Assembly (NCBI RefSeq): GCF_016920785.2
Contig: NW_024609857.1
Location: 8,265,618 to 8,329,617 of the forward strand
DNA from: Ixodes scapularis
Taxonomy: Eukaryota > Arthropoda > Arachnida > Ixodida > Ixodidae
Reading direction: 5' to 3'
Length of the DNA: 64,000 bases
The notes under the pieces were generated by a model. It saw nothing but the letters and a program-made list of their open reading frames with translations. It ran no database searches and was not told the origin of the DNA. The translations under genes were made by a program, and so were the position numbers. The first letter of the stretch is position 1; each line of letters starts with the position of its first letter. This document shows, piece by piece, positions 10,756 through 24,430 of this stretch.

Positions 10756-13700
10756 AACCGCGGTCACACTACCAATACTCCAAACACAGACAGTCTGCAG
10801 AGTACAGACACTGTCTGGGGCCTTGTTTGTATGACGTTACATTGGTCATACAAAAAGTGTGTGCGGACATGATATAAACACGCATAAGTATGAAGCAAGC
10901 ATGTTTGTTTTCCTTATCGGAAGCTTTGGTTGAAGTCCTTCTGTATTAGATGCCAAGTACCGCGTGTTTGAGGGAAAAGAGAACCGGGTTTTTCCTCACC
11001 GGAAATATAATGTAGACATCGCCGTACGCTCCTTTATTGGACTCTCGCTAGTCTTTCCAGCAATTGGAACCCATCAGAATCACCGACTGATAGCTTATTC
11101 ATGCCCCGCCTTTTCGAAGCAGCTGAAATACAAGGAAAGACGGCCATCCTCTCCGTTTATATTTATTCCATGAACTGTATATGGCGCGCAGTTACCAGAC
11201 TGCGCGATCAGTGTTGCTGGAAGACGGGCGGCCCAATGAAAAGTCTGCCGAATTCTCCACGTACAGAGGTCACTGAAACGACATATTAACTCCATCGCTT
11301 TCCTCCCAGAGAAGCTCACATTTTTTTTTCTTCGTGTGTTTGTGTATCTCGGTTACTGACTGGTTTAGTAATATCTAACACAAACAGGAAAAATCCAGCC
11401 CAACGAGTCCTTCCGGGGGGATAACGAGGCACAGTCAGCGTACCATATACCACCGCCAAATCGACCCGCCATTATATACCCCCCCCCCCCCCCCCCCCCC
11501 TTTCCCCCATTACCCCACCAACGAGCATGCCCTTCTCGTGTTGTTCGGTAAACATACTTCATAGCTTCGTTTATCCTTTTACCTCTTTTTCTTTTTTAGT
11601 GACGATTCCTCGCTGCGCCGTTTCCGAGTCTCTCGACCGGAATCGAAAACAGATTATGGTCCGCGCTATCAACCGAGTCATTAGGTTTAGCCAACCACCC
11701 TCCACCGTCGTCCATTGCTAAAATCCACCGTTTGCTAAAAAGATAGAAAAGAAAAAGAAAGACAAAAAGGCGACGGGGGTCACTCCTAATGGATCTGACG
11801 CCCCCCCTGAAATGGAATGTTAATCTGTCCCCCTCATCCCAACACACAGACACACACAAACGGCTTGGATTCCTTTACTTTCGCTACGCTGCGCCACTCA
11901 GTTCGTGGAGCTGTCAGCTCTGCTGGAGTCTGCTCTCCTTTGTCTTAGCCGCCTCCCACGAGTCGTAAGGTTAGAGCAAGAGATTGACGCAGCGAACAAA
12001 TAGCTCGTAGGGAAGAAGAGGGGATGAGGGAACGAGCTGTCGAGTGTTCACTAACCGCGAGCGATGGTCGAGACCGAACGGTGTGTCTATACTTTATTTT
12101 TGTTTTGCTGGAGCCGCCAGGAGAAGATGGACTCAGAAAGTAAAAGTATGAAGAAACACGCCAGCGGTCAGCATACACTGATAGTGGCTAATGCAATAAA
12201 AAAAAACAGGCGAGAAATGTTGATAGGGCGAATGAACGCTGATTTCTCATTAAGTCAAGCTTCGGATACCTGTCTCCTGGGCTTAAATGAACGAAATAAG
12301 GTAGTGATTTCTGAAGGAGAGCCCGAAAGAAAGGGAATGAGATCCATTGATTAAAACAAGAGAAAAGAAAAACAGTCTGGTATCATGAGAGAGTTCAAAC
12401 CTGAGGATCGCGAATGTTTGCCTACAGACCGCAGGCGTGAGGTTTGTGCGTCTTTTTCAAGGTCAGATACGTTATGTATACTGCTCGAAATATAAAGGTG
12501 CGTGTACTCCATCACTTTGTGCACTAAAGAATTAAGCTCAAAATGAAATAATTGAGATAAGCGGGCCGGGCTTAGAGAACACTGCTTCTATTGCAAGATA
12601 CGAGCCCTGCAGCAAAAACATTAAAACAAGGATTGAACGATCACTACAACATCACTATAGAAATGAATCCAGGGAGCAAACTGAAATGGCGAGAGGAAGC
12701 TAGGTGCTTAAAAAATATCTTAGGTTTCTAACGTAACAGCTCAATGCTAAATCGCAAAAATATGACAACCAATGACAGAAACTTGCAAGCAAACCTACAA
12801 CACGAAAAGGTGTGTCAACATCGTGCTCGTCCCCGTGTTTAATATCTTAGTAACGTGTAATCCTATTAACGTGCTCAACTTCTAAACGCATAGGACAGGA
12901 GTTGCGCATTTAATTCAATGGCTGTGCTCGCGTTCCGCTCACTTTTCCTCGAGCTAATTCGCTCATGTTCCAGATCGCTTAGAGAATCATTCGCGCTCCG
13001 AGTTACGAAAATTGCTTGTCACGCTGATTCGTTTCAAATCAATTTTCATAAATGGCCGACAATTGGTTTGCTTACGAAACTAGGCGGCGGTGGAATTTGC
13101 TCCTGGCCAGATAATAATCAGGTAAGCGCCCTTGTTGCGCCTCAAAAATTAAAAAGAAAAGAAAACACGAAAATAAAAACAAATAAGGACCCTATTCGGT
13201 TGGTTCACCCTGAGTGTCCTGTAATTCGCGGCGCTCGAGGCAGGCCACCCGAGACTCGCCCCAACGATTTCCTTCCAAAGTCTTTCCTCAGTTATTGCTG
13301 ACAGATCCAGTTCTCCGAAGGTATAATCACGAAACAAGAACTCTTATTGTTGAGTCGGTACAATTGCATTGGGATTTATAGTACGAGTAAATAAGTGATC
13401 ACCTTTCTAATGTTAGCCCTCCTTTCTTTTCTGCTTAAATTCTGTTTTTAGCAAATCAACTGCAATAAGGCGAAGTATGACATGTCAAGGCAGCAGCTTT
13501 GTCCTTCGAGCTTATGTCCTTGCTCGAGATAGCTCGGAATAAAAATAACATTCGCATTGAATAAGAAACAAAAATAAAAGTTTAGTGCAATTTGGTTCTT
13601 AAATATTTTTAAGACACTGGAAAAATCAAAAACTCTAAAAAGTCACGATATGCAAATATATATATTGTTATCTTCGACTGTCAAGAGTTTTGATTTTGTT

Positions 13701-14005
13701 CATGGACCAATATCACCGGAGAATCACTAGAAGATCAGCATTGGGTAGTATACAAACGCACCAGAGTTTCTGGGGAAGAAAATTAATTTAATTTTCATCG
13801 ATCAGAAGAAAACCATAACATAAAATATTCATTTATTCGTTATTTTGCATGTCATGGCCTTTTTTATGTGCTTTTAGTCTTTGCCAGCAAAAGACACAGC
13901 TCCCGAAGAAACTACGTATTTTCAAAACACAGTTCTAAATTTAAGATGAGCTTGCGGAGTTTTAATTAAAAAACCTGAGACCACGCTCTGCGGAACAATG
14001 ACTTC
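10756..14005. other. Long gene-free region with scattered repeat traces
   Basis: GCGGTCACACT with TTTGTATGACG..CATTGGTCATAC (10763-10850) loosely matches blocks at 18690-18800 and 39975-40110. There is a C run of about 20 at 11481-11500. No coding sequence is supportable. Confidence 0.4.
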
Positions 14006-14451
14006 AAAGGGATATTGAACCGAAATTTCGAACTCACAAAACAAGGCTGAACGGATAGGCGGGACGTTGCAAGACCCCAAAAACATTATTCATACAGCGA
14101 TATCTCTAACGGATTACTGTATTTTTGGAAAAGAAGTGCGCGATTGAACACGGCCGACGAGGCCGACGAGACAACGTGCGTCACGATTCCCGTTCCCTCT
14201 CCTCCTCGCTACGCCCCGTCGAGCTGGTGAACCGAAGCGAGGAGGACAGAAGCGAGACTGCTTCCCCTCATTCTCAAATTCTCCCGGAGGAGAATTACGT
14301 CAAAGACCTCGCTTGATCGCGCCCTTCTTTTAAGTACGGCCACCCGTTCGGGATATCAATACATGAGTGACGTTTTGGAGTTCATAGCGTGCCGTTCAAC
14401 GCCTGTGCGGCCTTACTTTGCGAAATTCAGAATTCGGTTCAGTATCCCTTT
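14006..14451. mobile_element. Foldback/MITE-like element, about 446 bp
   Basis: The left end is AAAGGGATATTGAACCGAA and the right end inverts to AAAGGGATACTGAACCGAA. Weaker pairing continues inward (AATTTCG, AAGGC). The centre (14140-14330) is GC-richer, with a CCGACGAGG repeat. No open frame resembles a transposase. Confidence 0.65.
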
Positions 14452-14689
14452 AAAATGTCAAAAAGAAAAGGTATACGAACTTTTGTAATTTTAGATGGTC
14501 ACAACACAAATCTTGGTGAGGAAAAATTTCGCGGTAAGGAATCGGCGAGCTATACACAGCTGTGTAATTAGGAGGTAAGTAATGATATCCTCCATTAATT
14601 TAACAAAAAAAGGCTGAAAAAAAAATATTGTTGGCCCGCAAAGCATAGGTCGGCATTTTAGAGCACCTTCATTCACCATCACATCACGA

Positions 14690-15260
14690 ACAAAATCACG
14701 TCTCCAAATTCATTCGCATTCACGTCACAAGGTACTCCTACCTCCCAAAGTCACGGCCCTTCACATCCCGGCGTTCAACCGCGCCAAAACTTCATCCCCT
14801 TCACATCACGGCTTTCAAACTCCGCCGAGAATTCATCCCCTTCACATCACGGCGTTCAACCGCGCCAAGAATTCATCCCCATCACATCACCGCCGCCTCC
14901 GAATTCACGGAGTCATTCACCATCACATCACCAATTTCCGAAGTCACTCACCATCACCACAAATTCATCGGAATTCACCATCGTGAATTCATCGGAATTC
15001 ACCATCGTGAATTCATCGGAATTCACCATCACATATTGAATTCATCCGAATTCACCATCACTTCACGAATTCATCCGAATTCACCATCACTTCACGAATC
15101 ATCCGAATTCACCATCACATCATGAATTCATCCGAATTCACCATCACATCACGAATTCATCCGAATTCACCATCACATCATGAATTTATCCGAATTCACC
15201 ATCGCTTCACGAAGTTATTCACCATCACGGTCAACACGAACTCCCCGGAATTCATCATCA
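14690..15260. repeat. Minisatellite field, GAATTCATCCGAATTCACCATCAC-like units
   Basis: Degenerate units of about 28-32 bp combine CATCACATCACGAATTCATC and CGAATTCACC. They are most regular at 14980-15200, after an initial part with CCCTTCACATCACGGC units. GAATTC recurs many times. Confidence 0.85.
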
Positions 15261-16089
15261 CATCATGAATTCCGCATAATTCATGAACTCATTCAGGTTC
15301 ATTCTGACTAAATTCGACTTCACGGCTGGTGGCCCTTCACGAGTTCGCAGTCCTTGTGGAATAGGACTGTGGCGCCTTTTTGTGTCAGCCTCTTGAAACC
15401 AGGACCTGACTCCGCCGGGGAAGTGGGGCATTTCGAGTGCGTGAAACACAAACCACATTGATAGAGCACCAACCCAGCCAATGCCGCGCTGCGATCGTGT
15501 CATGTGAATGTGCTCCGTGCGCCGCCGCACGGAACCGGCATGTCACGTGATATGGTCTCGGCGCCGGATTAGGTGCGCCTGCTCGTGAGTCGTGACGTCG
15601 GCTTCAGCTTCGTCTCTTTTAAAACGATATATGGCTGCGCCGCGTAGACGAAGCGGCGCCTGCTGCTACTAGGGCCCGCGGACAGCGCGGCTGCGCCACG
15701 CACGACTTACAAGCGAAACGGCACAGCGAGAGCCTTCAGGGATTCCGGACCACATGCACCGAGAGACAGAAGAACAAGGTCGGCAAGGAGCTCAATTGAT
15801 TCACGAGGAACCGCTCAGAACAACGGCAAAATTAAATATCAAGTGCCAAAAAAAAAAAAACAACTAGCCCCCCCTTTCCCCTCCCCTTCATTGCCACTGC
15901 CACCGCACTTCCCTTATAAACACTCTGTTACTGCGAAAGTGCTCGACAAGGGGCACCGAGCCGAGGCGCGCACGGCTACGCAGCGAGACTGATGCCCAAA
16001 TTGCTAAAGTCAAATGGGTTCCTGTGGTTTGTGGTGAAAGATGAAAATAACCAGCAAGCAAGCAAGCTCCTGCGTAACATGTTTTACGC
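15261..16089. other. Spacer between minisatellite fields
   Basis: A GC-rich middle (about 15540-15740) includes a CGCCGCGTAGACGAAGCGGCGCC hairpin. An A run is at 15848. No gene was recognised. Confidence 0.4.
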
Positions 16090-16740
16090 CTATTCTGAAT
16101 TCATAACCGTATTTACTATCACGTCGAGAATTAAGTTCACGGTATTACTTCCCATCACAAACTTATCAAGTTCACGAGCCACGCACATAACAAATTCATT
16201 GTGTTCACGAGCCATTCACTATTACGTCACGAATTCACTGCGTCACTCACATCACAATGAATTCTATTCACTTTACGAAGTCCTTCACAATCGCAACACA
16301 TTATGAGTTCATTCAAATTCACGAAGTCATTGACCATCACATCGCGACTTCATTCAACATCCCATCACGAAGTCATTCACCATCACATCACGACTTCATT
16401 CAACATCCTATCACGAAGTCATTCTCCATCACATCACGAATTCATTCAAATTCACGAAGTCATTCACCATCACATCACTGCTTCATTCACCATCTCATCA
16501 CGAATTCATTAAAATTCACGAAGTCATTCATCATCACATCACGACTTCACGACTTCATTCACCATCACATCACGATTTCATTCAAATTCACGAATTCATT
16601 CACCATCACATCACGAATTCATTCGAATTCACAGTCATTCACCATCACATCATGATTCTTTTCAAATTCAAGAATTCATTCAGGGCCATTCAGATTCACG
16701 CCGTGAATGTGAATGAAGGTGAATGAGCGAGTTCATGAAT
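16090..16740. repeat. Minisatellite field 2, CACGAAGTCATTCACCATCACATCA-like units
   Basis: Degenerate tandem units share ATTCACCATCACATCACGA with the field at 14690 but differ in the linking words (GAAGTC, GACTTC). The repeat period produces long but spurious open frames rich in Ser, His and Thr. The last units degrade by about 16720. Confidence 0.85.
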
Positions 16741-17690
16741 GAATTTGCCGAGGTATGCCGCAAAGTCTTCTCAGAGGGAAGGGTATCGCTCATGGACCAA
16801 CTGTTTTTTCTGGCAAGAAGAAACCGGCACATTTTACCTTCCATTCAAGTTTTCATCATGACTTATTTATTCAATCTTTACGCCGTACCCTGCTATCGTG
16901 TATTGTATGAACTTGATCGATACGTCTGTGTTATTTAAAGAAAAGCCTAATAAAATTTGTTTTTAACTCAAAGTGAAACTCTAGTTTACTAGTATAACGA
17001 TTCACGAACGTTTATTTACAATTTATAACTTTTACTTTTCATAAATATATACAAAAAAGAAGAAAAACTTGACTGAGTATTCGTAAAAAAACACATTTTT
17101 GTATATGACAGTTTAAAAGGGATCGAGAATGCAAATCTTCGTACGGAATCTCGGTCTGAGGACGACACATTTCTAGTATAAGCATTCGAGGGAAACTTAC
17201 ACGGGGACACTCTCAGACGTTTAATGTTATCCTTGCCAGCGGAACAAGAGAAAGAAAATAGCGATCGCAAATATATAAATTGCAGGGTGTAAAGCACTGT
17301 AGTCACTGAGATCTTAAAGAACGCAGGGCTGGGCGTTGATTACGTTCACCTTTCTCGTTTGGCGGTTCGAACTTCGGCGTCCTCATCGTCGAATATTCAG
17401 CACTCTCATTGGCTGTGCAGAGCGATGACAGCAAAGCCACAGTGAGACTGTTCAGATATAATAATAATAATGGTACATTTATTTCTTCCAACAAAAACAA
17501 TGTTGAAAAGGTGACACGGGAAAAAAGCTGTAAAAACAGCTTGACGAGCCCCGAGCTACCTAAACCCGCAGTCGCGATGCAGGCAACAAAGATTTACACA
17601 AAAATTAGAGATGACATGTGTACTACATGTTTGAGAAACTTTACAAAAAAAGAGCTGACGCTATACAAGATAAGTAGCATATTAATACAA
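16741..17690. other. No recognised feature
   Basis: AT-rich DNA with TAATAATAATAA near 17460. No supported gene was found. Confidence 0.4.
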
Positions 17691-17692
17691 TA

Positions 17693-18219
17693 GACCCTTT
17701 CCGAAATTCAGTCTGGCCACTGTGATCACTATCATCATCATCTGAAAAATGGCATATGTGCCATACCAATGGCGGCTTTCTAATTACTGATGAAGGAACA
17801 TGTTGAAGATACTCCTAAGCTGAGGATTCGGAGTTTATATATTCTAGACGTTAGCACGTTGCGAAACCGGAATTGAATGCAAGCGCTGCGTAAGTGTTCA
17901 TTTCTCTAATTCGAGCCCAGTGAACCTGTTAGTGGCACAAAATCGACTTCGAAACCCCTTGACTTTTACAACTTTATCAAGACGTCTGTCTGGGTCGGCA
18001 CTTCGTTCTGACTGGTTGCATCGTTGTGGGAATCGACACTGGAAGAGATGATCCAGAAAACCCTGTATAGCGAAAAGTTTATTCTCGTGTGCCGTTGACA
18101 TGCAAAAGTGACGGTGCCCGATAAAATACTGCAGGCTACGGGTTCATTGCCGCCATTCGTATGGCAGAAGTTTAACCGCCATTTCAGCCACCAGATGGCA
18201 CTGAATTTCGGAAAGGGTC
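17693..18219. mobile_element. MITE with 20-bp perfect TIRs and TA target site
   Basis: Both ends read GACCCTTTCCGAAATTCAGT inward, and each is bordered by TA (17691-17692 and 18220-18221), as expected for Tc1/mariner-type insertion. The length is 527 bp and no transposase frame is present. A partial relative lies at 5534-5751. Confidence 0.78.
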
Positions 18220-18221
18220 TA

Positions 18222-19540
18222 TTTACACAATAGCGAAAACATACACAGAACATTAGGACATCACTGAAATAAACGCGAAAGAAAACATCCAGTCAAGAGT
18301 TTTTAGCGCTTATTGCGGACAACGAGAGACACGGCGGTGTTCGTTGCAGCCACGATGAGGAGGATGGACACTCTTCAAAAAAAGTCCATCGAGCAGCATC
18401 GCGCAGTCGCCATTTTCTCGGGCACGAAGCGTTCGATTGGATCCGAGTCCTCACCTTGCGCTTACGTAGCACTCGTTTTCGACACCAGCCAAGCCGAGCT
18501 CACGCCGAACGCTGACGCAACCCTCGGGTCCAATAGATGATCCAAAAATGCCTCCCCCCCCCAAAAAAAAAAGAATAAATAAAATGGTGGATTTTGATAA
18601 CTGCGCGCAGCAGCAACTAGAAGGCGCGCACTTTTGAGAAAAAAAAGAGTCGATTATCTGCGTACGCGGCGAAAGCACGTTTAAAGCGCGTTTGCTTCAT
18701 ACATACACTTCGAACATGTGTACACTCAGTGTTTGTATGGCCAATGTGATCGCCCCCAAAACAAGAAACAAACAGTCTGAGACAGTGTCCGCAAACCATC
18801 TTTTGTATGATGTAGGAGCAGCTTAAGATGATGCGCCACGACCTTCGTTTTTCAGACTAACGGTTGAGTTTAGAAGGTCAGTATTAAAACATCAATATTA
18901 TACCGGCGGCTTGTGTTTGTCAGCAGACAATTCATGCAAGTATATATATTATGGGAGGAACGAATAAAAATAAACTTTTTGAAGCTTCCGTGGAATGTTT
19001 TATAAAGAAACCTTTTTTTTTTTTTGAGGGTTCACATGAATAGTGAGACAAAATTTGCAGTCGTCATTAACTGCCGAGAAGGTTATTAAATTACACTAAC
19101 AGCGTGCCAATCTCTGTCGTCATGCTCCCTTCGAAGGAATTATTCCGCTCCACTCTTCCGAATCGTTGTCGTCGTGCTTCAAAACTCCCGTTTCTGCTTA
19201 AAATAACTCGCAACGCGAACACAATTCAGCGTTTATTTGAAAAGGTGACGAGTTTGGTCCCATATTCTGGCAGCGGCTACTTCAAATCGAGTAATGTACA
19301 GTATAAATGGTAGGTGATCTCACACTATAAAATCCCTACACCATGCATAAATAATACTCTTCGTTCACAATAAAGACAGCTTTCACACGGTGGGAGAAGC
19401 GATTACGCCATAAATTTGTTTGTACAAATCTACAATAGATTACCTTAACCTAGTAATACAATTACAATAACAGATACGCAATTATCTTTTAAGAGCGCGT
19501 TGTCCGTATTTTGACCTTAGACAAATACATAATATCTGGC
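18222..19540. other. Mixed repeat traces, no gene
   Basis: Positions 18420-18535 share CACGAAGCG, GCCGAACGCTGACGCA and CTCGGGTCC with 5590-5645. A C-run/A-run junction is at 18555. Nothing else is supportable. Confidence 0.4.
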
Positions 19541-19542
19541 GG

Positions 19543-19773
19543 CTATCTCATCCTTCTGTCAGTAAAACAATCAGGTACTAAAGTTGATGCCCTTTTCTGT
19601 GTTTCTAAGTCCGGCCAAGGACCTAAAACTTTCGCCAAAGAAGAAGAGCGATTGTTTTGTATGCTTAGTCCCACTCGTAATCGAGTTCGCCACTGGTCGT
19701 ATGTTGGACAGTCCATTATGATGTGCCCAACATCATCTACGGGATAGCTGCACGTGCAGCCCGGTGTTTCCAT
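19543..19773 (-). mobile_element. LINE C-terminal zinc-knuckle fragment
   Basis: The minus frame contains GCTCSYPVDDVGHIIMDCPTY, a C-x-C..H-x4-C knuckle, followed by WRTRLRVGL and KVLGPWPD. This is the pattern found after the RNase H domain of I/R1-like non-LTR elements. It resembles the fragment at 53399-53740 but keeps the Cys/His residues that copy lost. Upstream domains are missing. Confidence 0.65.
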
Positions 19774-19936
19774 TTCTTAAATAGGGCGAAGAATCTTGCC
19801 GGTGTACGCGACACCTAGTCACGTGCACCGTACACACCACATGTTTACGGCGTACACCGTACACATCTTGTGCAAGCAGCGCCTATACTCCAGCCAATGT
19901 CACAAGCACGAGAGCTGGAGGTAGCTGCTTTGAAGC

Positions 19937-20286
19937 GTTCTTCCATAGCCTCCTATATACTGACAAAGCCTAGCAGATCACCACGAGAAGCGGCCGCCGA
20001 AACGGAAAAGGTGGAGCGGCAGACAACGAATGAGAAGAGAGCCACGTGACTGGCGTCCCGCTGCGGCGAGACACCGCGAAACACACTTCTCCCGAGCGAA
20101 CAAGTGTGTTTCGCGTCCTCGCCGCTGCAAAAGCTGTGCGCTGACGTCCAGGTTCCCCGAGAAATGGCTCTTGGATACTTTGTGCTAGCAGATCCTCACT
20201 CTCCAAATCTGCGACCGGGCACTCTATGGCTCCGCCATCGAACTGCCAGGCTTTGTGAGTATAGAAGAGGCTATCGTTCTTCCGCC
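19937..20286. mobile_element. Nested foldback element
   Basis: The outer arms (about 19940-19978 and 20240-20283) share ATAGCCTC..TATACT.ACAAAGCCT.GCAG. The inner arms (20056-20088 and 20101-20135) share GCTGCGGCGAG and CGCGAAACACACTT. The same CATAGCCTCC..CTACAAAGCCTG word occurs inside the element at 32000-32273. Confidence 0.65.
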
Positions 20287-23079
20287 GAACGAGCACTCGT
20301 GCTAGAAATGCACGTCATAAAGCCAGGAGCGCCGGCTAGCTCGCGCTTGTAGTTTTGGCTGCAGTCTAAGGTTAAGGGTGAAAAGGGGTCAACAGAGTAT
20401 ATGAGCATTTTCGTAAATGAGCTAATCTAATAACGTTGGATTGGGCAGAGAACGCGCGTGCATCCACGAGAGCTGGCAGGTGCGTCTCGCTTGAAAGCCT
20501 GTTGTGGTGGCTCGTGAGTTCTAGAAATGCGAACATGTGTTTTTATGACAGAACGAGCCAAAACCTGTGGAACCATAATATTAAAAAAAAGTGCATTCTG
20601 GGAGGGTTATCATTCGATCAATGTTTCGAGGCTAACGTTCTAAGAATTCCAGTTATTTACGATACTAGCTCTACCATCCCGATGTAGCGCCTTCCTACGT
20701 AGTACAGGACCGGAGTACGTGAATTAGCTTCGTCTAACGTTATGCACCTTTTAGGCTGCCAAGCTCACAAAATCAAACATGCAACCCCCCCCCCCCCCCC
20801 CCAAAAAAAAAAAAGAGAAAAAAAGGAGGTTGCGTTTATTGCACGTGCGTTACTACTTGTTCCCTTGGGAAGAGCGGGCTGTCGCTTGGATTTAGTTATA
20901 TTCGTACCATACTTGCTTTTTCGTTTTACAATTTGTATGAACAGTTACGATCATACTTACACTCTCTAATCCGTAGATAACCATACAAGTTTCTTTCAAG
21001 AGCGTCGTTAATAATGTAAACTAATTCGGAACACACCGAAAAAAAAAAAACAGTATAGTGAGTATCTCTTGGCGACAATACGTGGTGTTCACTGCGCGTC
21101 ATAATTGAGCGCTGTATTCACTGCGGAGGCTCAGAATGAGGTCATGCACAGCTGCTACAAAACGTTCATAGACGCCTGGCAGCAGCTGTGCATGGGCGCC
21201 GCCATAGCCGAGCTTCAGTTTTTGTTTCCCCTTACTCTGTTTACTTCACTTCATCATTGCCAGAGTCGGCCAGGTCATTGCCATTTTAGATTTGATTATG
21301 CCCTTCTCCTCAGCGTCAGCCTTGGTGCAGGCCCGTCAACGGCCATTTCAGTGGCTCGGTATCTCGGCAAGATAAGAGAAGATCAGCGATGGCGGCTGTC
21401 ATTGCGTGTACAAAGCGTCTACACTCGCGGACAGCTAACTAAGAAGAAGGGAAAAAGTGCTGCACAGCTTCGATTGGCGCTCAAGACACGGGAGTGCACG
21501 TGCGCCCATATATATTTGACTAGATCCATTATATGAGCTGGGCTTAGAGTATCGGCACTCTGTTTCCCAACATTGTTGTGGGCGCCGACATTTTGGTGCT
21601 TCTCCAGAGCAGACGTAACTGCCGATCGTCACGATTCAGAAGTGCGACTTCCTCAGCGTTAGATTCGGTGTTAGGAAGCTCACGTAATATTGCTTTGAAT
21701 TGGTCACAAACTGTTTAAAACATTTGCGGAGAACGTAAAAGCGTTTTTTGTGATTTCAGATAAAGCTTTAGATAATTGGCAACCATGATTTTAAGCCATA
21801 ATATGGCCAAGTGTCGTAACTCTGAAGCGTAGCATATTTAGTGGCACTACTTTTGACTCCGTAACCACAGAACATTGTGCAAGAATATAAATGTGGTAAC
21901 TATGGTTAAGCGTAAGTGGAGTTAAGCGTGCCCGGGAAAATATATTTTGTGGAGTCACCTAAAATTGCATTTCCTGAATAACCTTAAATGTTATTCAAGA
22001 TATATCTGCTTCCCAATAAGCGAAATGCTCGAATTCACGTGGTAAGGCCGATGTTTAGTTCAAGGGCACATTGCGTAACGGACTGTGAAGTCATTGGCTT
22101 CTTCCGAATTGCTTATGTCTACTAAGGTAAAGAATGCTCGAAGGGGTCTCTAGAAAAAAAGGAGGAAGCAATCAAATACCAAGTTTCTCTGAACCACAAT
22201 TGCATTGCGCCTCTGGGACTCTGCATTCCGCATCGTTTTCACTACGGGCTCGGCAGCAGTTTCGCAATTCCGTCTATTCATACGAGCGCACGTACAGAAT
22301 GCGAATGCTCATAAAAAAGGCGTTTTTCCCTCTTTTGTGTGCCACACGCTATAAAATATACCCGCAGTATGATTTCATTAGTAAACTTTGAGCTCACTTT
22401 TTCTTACCTATGCATCCAGATTAGTTTTCGTAAGAGATACCATTCAACGACATCTGGGACCGAGCTCTGAAATGTACGTCGCTTTCTTTCAAGAGTTCCA
22501 CACGGATCCACTTTAGCTTTCAACCGATGAAAGTGGCATGTTTGTACCAATGACACGTCAAGAGTCTCTTTCGGAAGGCACGAAGAGTCGAAGACCGAGC
22601 GGGCGTTATCCAACGCGAGACATTGTACATAGCTCGCTTAAAGGGCGACAATCCTACACACTGAAGCGGACGGAAGTGGAAATGGTCCCCGCTGAAGTCT
22701 ACAAGATAATTGGACACACGAACGATCTCTCATTAAAAAAGGGGGAAGCGGATTAGGGACAAATATTCCCTCTCGTATAAATCGTCGTCGTCGCCGTCAG
22801 AGCGGGTTGGTGGACATGTGCCCGAAGTGGATGCGACGAAGATTTGGGCGTCCCAAATTGCCCCGATAACTTTAGTGTGGCTGGATTACAGAGTGTTTCC
22901 AACGATGCGATCGGCATCACGTGGTCTACGGGTCGCGTTTGCGTATGGATAAAAACCGGGGGAGAGGGGGCGATGAGAGCAGGCGGGGAACGACAGAGCG
23001 ACGAGCTCTGACTGGAACGATTAATCGGTAGACGCAAAGCTAGCCGCCTTTGTTTCTACCGAGCCTCGTGCGCATATTA
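20287..23079. other. Gene-free region with small palindromes
   Basis: A C18/A12 junction is at 20786. An ATGCACAGCTGCT hairpin is at 21144-21193. At 22985-23040 there is GACGAGCTCTGACTGG..GGTAGACGCAAAGCTAGC, a diverged copy of the repeat at 40282 and 46046. No gene was recognised. Confidence 0.4.
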
Positions 23080-24430
23080 CTAAAAAAACAAAGGTAAAGG
23101 ATTACAATTACTATTACTCTTGGTTCAAAATACGTCACTCGATATACTCGAGAGAAACAAGTAATCGACCGTTACTTTTCCAATTACTACTTCAGATTTA
23201 CAAAACAGGAAATGTTTCTGCCCGTTTGAAAGCGGACCTCTCGTACCCCCCAATATCCCAATATTGGATTAGAATCACCGGATTACACACTGCTCATCTT
23301 CTAAATCTATCGCTTTCAGTAGAACGTTTCCCTGTCGGAGTTCTTTAAATAATTAAAAGCGCCCAAAAAGACAAGGACAAAGTGGAACGACACAACGACA
23401 CTGTCGGAGACTCGCATCGAGAATTCCTTGGTAGAAAGGCTGCGCAAACAAAAGGGAGGGAAAAATAGTAACAGTGATGAGTAATTTGATTTGTTTCGAA
23501 AGTAATCAGATTAGTCTCGTGATCCCCTAATAAAGGTAATGAAACGATTACAAAATTACGCCCGAAAGTAATCGATTGAGTAATTTGATTACGTATGATG
23601 AGCATCGTAAAATTCTGGCATCTAATCACTGCTCGAACACATTCAAAATTCCGAAGGTTCAAACGCGTCTGTCTTCTCCCGTTCAAACGCGTTTGAACAA
23701 TGAGTTGAGAGAAAAGCAGCTAGTTTTGCGTCAATCCCTTAATAAATTCGGTCAGAGGTTTTTCGGTCAGTGGTCTACTCTCCTCCTCTCTCTCTCAATT
23801 TATGCATCTACACGAGCTGCGAGGAAGAGTCGAGAGTGTCGATCGTCTGTAAGTGGCTGGAAGCGTCTCCGTTTCTTCACCTGCTTTTCTCCTGGCCACC
23901 AGACACGTACTCGTTAGGGGGGAAAAAAGTACCGTTACTCCCCGCTCGCTTAGAAAGTAACTGAATACGTTACTCTTTACTGAAATGAAAATAAACACCT
24001 TACATTAAATCCAAAGTAAAGCTCCTTTGAATTTGTCATTTTCTTTTTTGACGAAGGAGCAAAAATTAAATGTTTTTTTTTCATCGCTAATAATGTCTCG
24101 GTTCTTCAACCCATTCGAGGGCATACCGATGATGGTGAAAAATGATTGTCCTGTCATATTTTGCGCACATAATTTTGTCGTCTTTCTGGCGCTTCTTTGC
24201 CACGAAGGTCGTAAGACAGAGCTGGGTTGAGAGCCACAATGAGTGACTTGTGTTCTACGCGTTCTCGTTCGCAAGTAATTAAATACCGTTATTCGTTACC
24301 TCATCAATGTGTAACAAAAATACGTTTCTCGTTTCCTACAAAAAATATAAAAAAAGTAACTAAGGCGTTACTTTGGTGCCGAAGAAAGTAAGTAGATACA
24401 AATAACGCGGTACTTCTAACCCGTGACGTA
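23080..24430. repeat. GTAAC/GTAATC word-rich repeat region
   Basis: AGTAAC, GTTACT and AGTAATC(A/G)ATTA words recur in both orientations (for example 23160-23190, 23480-23600, 23930-23980, 24280-24420), as at 183-276. It looks like several decayed copies of one low-complexity dispersed repeat. Confidence 0.45.

Noticed and set aside
16257..16655. 132-codon frame rich in Ser/His/Thr
   Set aside because: It is a by-product of the minisatellite unit; the residue pattern follows the repeat period.
14690..16740. CRISPR array
   Set aside because: Units are degenerate tandem repeats without unique spacers, in clearly eukaryotic DNA.
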